From contig JAAXNY010000005.1 of NCBI GenBank assembly GCA_013420905.1, forward strand, positions 310,001 through 374,000: a DNA stretch of 64,000 nt. Reading direction: 5' to 3'. The notes under the pieces were generated by a model. The model was not told where the DNA came from, ran no database searches, and was given only the letters and a program-made list of their open reading frames with translations. Source of the DNA: Collybia mongolica. Its lineage: Eukaryota > Basidiomycota > Agaricomycetes > Agaricales > Clitocybaceae. Position 1 is the stretch's first letter; each line of letters opens with the position of its first letter. Below, in pieces: positions 57,470-64,000 of the stretch. A program made the position numbers and the translations under genes.

Positions 57470-59420
57470 CCAAGAATTCCACTGCCCCGTAATATTAATT
57501 ATCCTCTGAATATCCAGTCTTTCAGAAGGCATTTGCCTCCAACGTTGCTCAATTAGGCGCCACACATCGTCTGACATGTATTGGTCTGCGTCTGGTGACG
57601 GTCTCTGCAGACGCCTCTCAAAGCCTGTAGCATGACCGTACTGTCATTGGCGATATCCGCGAAGGGTACTCGACTCGTGTAAACCTGAATGAGGTCTCAA
57701 GAAAATTGATGATGATGACAATAGCCGTTAAAATATACCTCGAGGCATACACAGCCAAATGCATAAACATCGCTCGCGAACGTTCGAAGAAATCGACTAA
57801 AGCCAAAAAAACTCTGGATCGTGCAATTCGGGCGCCATCCACCTTATTGAACCATGGCTAGATGATGTTTGCGTTGATAGCGTTGTTTCGGATATGACGG
57901 TCAATCCAAAATCTGCGAGGCAGGCTTGCCATTCATCATTTATAAGTATATTACCCTGATAATGAGTTTAACCGTTAAACTCAACTTTAACGTCGCGCGT
58001 ACAAGAGATTTTTGGCGACTCACCCCGCGTAAATCGCCATGTACTACCTTTTGCAAATGTAGGTGGTGCAAACCTTGCGCAACCTCCCATAGCTAATAAG
58101 TATTCATATCAGCCAGGTTCCGAACTCTGAAATTGTTAGTGGTGGCCTCACTAATTTATTTATGTCAACGCTCTTGGTTTCCGACAGGTGCCGCATGATT
58201 GTGCCACGCTGCATCCATGGAGATACCATACAAAGATATGGCGAGAAAGTGTCAGAATCTACACCAAGGAATGGAAGGACATGTGGATGTCGAAAGATTG
58301 CCAGGTAAGGGCTTCTTTGCAGAACGTCTGCGAGGGCAGGTCAGATACACGCCGTAAGGGCATCAACAAGAAAGTATGCTCGGTGGATCTCATGGCGTTC
58401 TTGTTCACGCCGAAATATACGCATACGTTTCAGGCGAATATGCTATCCTTATAGGAAGCCCTGTATATGTCAACGAAGTCTCCACCAAAAATGGTGTCTC
58501 TCTCCCACCCTGAATCGCCAATGATGTCGTAATAATCCCGGATACTTATGAAAGTTTAACAAGAAAGCGGCGCGCACCACGCCAGAGCCCAGGATCATTT
58601 TAATATCTATCGAGTGTCTAAGAGAGTTAGTCAGTACATTAGAAGCACATTGCTTGATCTCTCATAAGTGTCGTTTGCAGGAGGTCCATGAATTATTCGG
58701 CATCATTTCCTTTGAGACTAAATACCGCTTTTCTAGAGCCTTTGGTGGAGACAATTTGTTGCAGCAGTAGATATATCTGCCCCTCATCCTTTTGTAAGGC
58801 TTGTCGTACAGACGAGCTGTCCAATATTTCCAAGGCAGCACAAAGCTGCATAGACAAGATTATATTTTTGCGACGTTTAACGAAGCTGCGCACACTAACT
58901 CCATTAACTGCGCCCGAAATTGATGGGAGTGCGGTAAAGCCTGAAGGTCGTTCAACGGCACTAACGACTTCCAGGCCTGCTCTAGGGTTTCCTGAATTCT
59001 ATAAGATTTACATCAGCCCTTATAAGCAACATGAAATTAGGATAGGCCACACCGGTCTACACCCTTATGATCCGGAAATGCAGTTATTCCCTGACGAATA
59101 TGATTACAAAGGTTCTAAAATAACATACCACTGTTGACACAAATAAATTTTGAACGAATTGAACCCCGTACCTGGTACAGATCATTGCGAAAATGCACAA
59201 TACCATCCGTCAATGCATCTGGTAACTGTGACGTTTCCGGTGCTGCGTAGAGGAGGAATCCCCCCATTTTTTTGTTGGTTCAACTTCAGAAAAGTCATAT
59301 AATTTAGCCCTTTGATCCCAGAGTCCATCCACGAGTTTGAGTTCACTCTGAAATGGATGCTGTGCGCTATTGGGTACATTGACCTTGCATACCCGCATCG
59401 CAACACTATTGTCCACTTCG
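57470..59420 (-). pseudogene. Broken paralogue of the 21.6-24.2 kb protein kinase
   Basis: Exons occur in the same order as in the intact gene: N-terminal KKWGDSS and a LYQ splice end (59172), SSVRQALQKDEGQIYLLLQQI, FGGDFVDIYRASY, VVHGDLRG, ILINDEWQACLADFGLTVIS, GSIRWMAPELHDPEFF, VYTSRVPFADI, MSDDVWRLIEQRWRQMP. Lesions: one base lost in the VALK segment, an extra T in the T-run at PEFF (about 57814), a frameshift before the C-lobe (about 57605), and Gly-to-Asp in the glycine loop. It cannot encode an active kinase. Confidence 0.8.
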
Positions 59421-62400
59421 AAAGGCAGGATTATGAAGACAAAGACCTCCATGGCTGGATCGTAAGACACGACCGATTCCTGAATAGTGTTATCCCCTGT
59501 TCGTCGAAGGTCGTCAAAGGTTATCCAATCAAGAGCTGGGTGCTGCAGATTCAGTTCAGGGCGATAGTTAGCATTCGCGAAGAGTGCACCCCGCTTGCCA
59601 CAGTGAAGGAATTTGTGCAGCTATATATGTGAACTATCCGTAAGTTTCTTTAGGTGAGCCATAATTTGACACTCACACCAAATTCCCCCAAAATATATTC
59701 TGTGGTTTGTATCCAACCTAAGAGTGACGAAACGCTTTCATTCCCGTGCGGGGATAAATTCCAGTTAATTTTAGATTTCCCCTCGAGGATTGCGTGCTGT
59801 ACGGGAAGGGAAGGCCGCGCCGTTTGATTCGATGATGGTGTAGCCCTAGGATGGTTTTATACCTGGTCTGTCATCATAGAGGACCGTGCTATCAGTATCG
59901 CCCCAGCAGCTCCTCCTTGCTCAACCCATTTGCCATCATCAATACGAGTCGTATCACCGCTTACGCATCCACTATCACTGAAGCCTCTTAGAATCTGGTC
60001 CAGCGGGTCGGATAGGTCAAAACGCAAGGGCTGACCCTCTCTCCCTACAGCTTACATGATGAATGCTTTTATTTGCTCTAACAAATGCGTTGCATCTTCC
60101 TCCATCTTGGCATTTTTGGCTGGGAGCAACACCTTCTGATTATTAGCATTGTTCCCTGTGTCCTTCCGTATTATGACCGACTCTGTTTTCCGGGTACCCA
60201 GAGGGACCGTCGTCACCATCTCTTTCTCTTGACCGAATGTCGTTCCCGCCATTTCCAGAGGTTTCGGCATAAATGATGATAGCCGTTAATGATGAACAGC
60301 AAAGCGTGTCTTCAGTGACGGGTTGTGATAGAACAGGATAAATTCAAGCTTTGAAGAAAAGGAGCGCATGAGCCTTAAATGGTACTTCTGCTCAACAGAA
60401 GGCCTATGTGCGGAGCAGCATTGAAACGGTTGATGTTGGTGTAGGGTCGACATGCAATTTGGCCACCGTGACGGACTTGCGGACTTGCGGAGAACCGTTG
60501 TTTGGTCAACTCCTTTTCTGCAAATCACGCGCCGTGAGAAAGCTAGAACTTCCTATGCCATCGTTTATTATCGACCGTCTCGAGGCAAATGCATCTGTCT
60601 CGTTATAGTTGCAACATGACCACGACATATCAATCGTCTGATTCTTTTGTGAGATTTCATTCCCTTTTATTTTATGGTGAATTGCCACGAGCCTTCTCTG
60701 ATTAACGTTGGGTTTCAATCCTGCAATCGTTGACTCGTTGGTTTATTTGGGAAGTGGCACTGCATCGTCGGACACGTACAACGTTGCTAACAACATTCAG
60801 CCTGGGTTGGGAGCGACAGGTCATTTTTGATCATGGTGAGTCTTTGCCGCAGTTATCTCAACAGGCATATTTCGACGCAGCCATCAGGACCACTTGAGAT
60901 CATGTTCGTGCCATCATGTCAAACGAACGCAGCTACAGTTGGAATCTCAGGGGAAAAAATATCACAAAAGACATAACCGTCTGGATCCTCGTCTTCCGGA
61001 AACATCGACTGTTTCGAAAGACTGCAACAGGACAGATGTCTAGCTGTAAATCAGGACCTGATCTGATGTGATCTGTAGTCCAACCAAATACAGGACGCGT
61101 CCACTGGTAATCCGACAAACTACGTCAGCTTCATCTCGGGTTTTGACATTCACACTCAACAATGGTCATCATAAACCGTATCCCCACCTTACGTCCCTTC
61201 TGAGCATGGGTGAACTTTGTTTGATCAGCTGGACCGGGCATAGAAGCACACAAATCACGCTTGGTCGGGGCGCCGTAAAACCATTACTAATAGGAAATGA
61301 TACCCCCGCTACCAACCGTTGGGGACCATTTCAGAAAGCACCCGCGAAGATGCTCCATCTTGTACCCTCGAATGGTAAAACCCATACAAACGTCCCTGAT
61401 AATGTTTTTGTCATCACCTCCCACTCAAAAAGTCTAATGCGGTTCGGCGCCTAATGCAGCTACATCTGACCTGAGGACATTTCGGGTCCACTTCGCTCAT
61501 TAGATCCTTTCACCCCAGAACAACTATTCATCAAAACGCAGCTGATACTGTCCGACCCGAGCATAAGGCTCTTCGCCTATCGCTGCTCAATCGCCGTTTC
61601 ATTCGCTTCGATTCCTCTGACCTGTCTTTCTCTATACACGAAGCGTGATGCATTCCAGCTGTCTCTATCGTGTGTGATATGTATCCACCACGTTCTCAGA
61701 TGCGTGGACTCCTAGCTAAAGATCTCGCCCTTAATCGCGATCCCATCATCGGTGCAATCGGCGTGAATCTTCTATCGACCCTCCTGGATATACTTCTAGT
61801 GGCTTTCGAGATTTGTGGTATTTCCCATCCCTTTAAAGTTAGAACGTTTATTTCAATGCCTGTTCCAACATCGCTAGCTTGGGTTATTGTTACACGCTAC
61901 AGCGCCATTCTCGCAATCGACAGATGGACGACTCAGAAAGACATACTTCTCGTTGGATCGCTATATGTTCAAATCGCAGTATTGTGCATCCTTCAGGATG
62001 TTTGCCTTGTTCAAGTCCGATAAGAACGGGCTCCTTGACCGTTTCGATTTCCAGTCAAAGGCACTTGGTTATCTGCGGACTACTTTGTGGAGATCGGCGT
62101 TATTTGGCACAGCCATATAGCGTTCTCGTTTACAGACAGGTCGGTACTCTCGTTGCTCGAAACGGAATTCTTCTGACCACCTGAACCTCTGTTCATCAGG
62201 GCTGTAAGGGCCATAATAGCCCTTGCCCTTGTCGCGGGTCTCGTGATATTCGCGATATTCGCTATGATTGTTGAGCCTATGCGTGAGACTGGGTTGACAC
62301 CGACCAAAGTATTCCATACGACCGATTGGTTCTACGATTTTGACATGGCTGTACCCGTATGGAGTAACATTGCAGTACGTGTTCCTCAGCGTTCGGGAGG

Positions 62401-64000
62401 TACGACGAAAAAGATTTATTGGCAAAAAATAGTTCATTGATATGTCTATTCCGGTAGCCTCTCTGGTTGACGGCTTCAAAGCCTCCGTGAAAGTAACTCC
62501 ACTGTGGGATAAAAGAGGTGTGCACGTACCTGAGTTCAATTCAGTTATGATTCACTAACTGGGATACTTATATGTAGGGTCGAAGCCCGATTGTATCGCT
62601 TTACCTGGGAATCAAACCTTTGGGGGACACGTCCAAGGCGTTCAGTCGGACCCGTATATACAAACGATTATCATATTCTGCCCCAGCCGCCTGCACTATG
62701 CTGTTACAGGCAAGTTTTCCTGCGAGGTACTGTCGCAAACGTGGCCAGCTGACAGATTTCTTGCAGCCCGAGAAGCTATGTCGAAAAAATCCTCCAACGT
62801 GCCACCAGACTAGTTAATTTCAGTCGATTCTACCTCTCTGGGGATGAACTCCGATTCACTCGACGATGCGCGACAAAGGACGGCTTCGATCCTAGTAGGG
62901 CTTACTAATAACACCGCAGATGTCGTTGCGAACACGGTCCCAACGCCACCCTTTCCCGGATCCCACTTGTACGGAAACGTCTCCCGGGAACCCCGACAGT
63001 GTCTTTCCAGGCCTCCTTTAGCGTCTCTTGGGATTTTCAGCATTTGTTTTTGTTTCAGTACTTACGCCCTTTGGCTATGTACTTACCAGGCGGTGTCCAG
63101 TCCTCAAGAACTTTCCTAGTAAGCGATCTGATCGCTCTTGTACCTGATCCTTCTCCTCTTGTACCACATCTGGACAATACAGTAGCACTTCACATCTACG
63201 GGCAGAATGGCTTCTTTGAATGGACGATCAACTAGGAATACAGGGAAAAGTCCGTGTGGGGTGGATTGCTGCCGTGGGAGGTTTCTAGACTTTTATAAAC
63301 GGATATTTGCCCTTGTGTTTGGTACCGGTTTATTGCATATGTTTTAGTGAATAGGTTCTATGTTGTTGTGTAATAATCCACAGGTGACATATAGATTTCT
63401 TGGTGTAAAGCCGTTTTCTGTCTCTGTGCTTCTCGAGGGTTCACAGCGAGACTGTATTAGCTACGCGTTCAATACTGAGAATCCATTACTTGCGAAGGAA
63501 AGACACGCAGATCAACGTGACCTTATAAATTCCCTACGCGAACATGTGGTTGATGCGGATCTCATCACTAACAGAACCGTGGGCGAGCATTGTTCTTTGG
63601 ATCCAGCGGCGTAAGTATAGACTGAACCACTGAGTGGGTACGGTTGTGTTCCGAGGGATTTTGGCTTGACATAACTTCGTAGAATGTCCAAAGCCTTGGA
63701 ATATATGGTCAAATGCTTTGTATTATATATTCTGTTGATATTTGTATTACCAGTAGATGATTGTCAGGACGTGTCGGATGCTGTTAAACACCCTATTACG
63801 CCCCCAAAGTAAGATAGTTTTCTGAATAACATGTGTTGCCCTGGGAACCCACATCCCACTGTGTATATCCGAGGAGGTACTAACGGTAGAATTCATTACA
63901 GCGGGCCTAGCCGAAACTTCTCGTTGAATGTACAAGGGTGCAGGTTCCTCCGGGTAAAAATATAATTACCTCCGGTAAGGTTACAATAAGTGAAGTCCAC
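59421..64000. other. No supported gene; degenerate sequence
   Basis: Frames of 60-150 codons on both strands lack recognised domains. A hydrophobic plus-strand frame (61670-62023) may be the remains of a membrane protein. 61345-61560 duplicates 57170-57365. A minus frame at 60052-60270 (KMEEDATHLLEQIKAF) looks protein-like but isolated. No transposon end, tRNA or rRNA was recognised. Confidence 0.4.

Noticed and set aside
61670..62023. Hydrophobic ORF as a membrane-protein gene
   Set aside because: No start context, splice-linked continuation or recognisable family; kept only as a note.

Overview
The window is nuclear DNA of an agaricomycete basidiomycete, most likely a wood-decay polypore. 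The genes are split by many 45-70 nt GT-AG introns. The first half carries an aldos-2-ulose dehydratase-like enzyme, an AA9 lytic polysaccharide monooxygenase with a CBM1, and a microsomal P450. The second half is full of fungal DNA transposons. No bacterial-type operons, CRISPR arrays, rRNA or tRNA genes were seen. All exon models were built by eye from splice sites and frame continuity.

Region 1 (1-24.2 kb) is ordinary host DNA. It holds: AUDH-like gene (+, 2649-5930, 16 exons, 778 aa); a decayed DUF6534-type membrane-protein gene (-, 6.55-8.06 kb); a cytochrome P450 (-, 11054-13073, 11 exons, 489 aa); the TCF25/Rqc1 ribosome-quality-control gene (-, 15209-18142); AA9-CBM1 LPMO (+, 18954-20443, 11 exons, 311 aa); and a protein kinase (-, 21572-24194, 10 exons, about 709 aa). 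Two apparent lesions (AUDH near 2913, kinase near 22176) disappear when canonical introns are placed.

Region 2 (24.5-45.6 kb) is a nest of two DNA transposons. The outer one encodes a Tnp2-type (En/Spm, CACTA-like) transposase and an accessory protein. The accessory gene is split by a 14,037-bp KDZ element with about 284-bp inverted repeats and a 7-bp GATGCTC target duplication. Removing the element plus one duplication copy restores one continuous frame of 550 aa. The KDZ element carries an intact 1145-aa transposase and four accessory genes, with short GC-rich motifs recurring in its termini, its intronic minisatellite and its coding repeats.

Region 3 (45.6-57.1 kb) holds a Plavaka-type transposase (-), then a row of truncated or decaying host-gene pieces: a membrane-protein C-terminus, a Med11-like gene cut at its 3' end and joined to a 5'-truncated sterol glucosyltransferase, and an RPL23A/uL23 copy. 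A DUF6532 gene follows. Similar subterminal sequence at 45.87 and 57.05 kb suggests this may be one composite element that picked up host DNA.

Region 4 (57.2-64 kb) has a frameshifted paralogue of the kinase and degenerate repeated DNA with no gene I can support.
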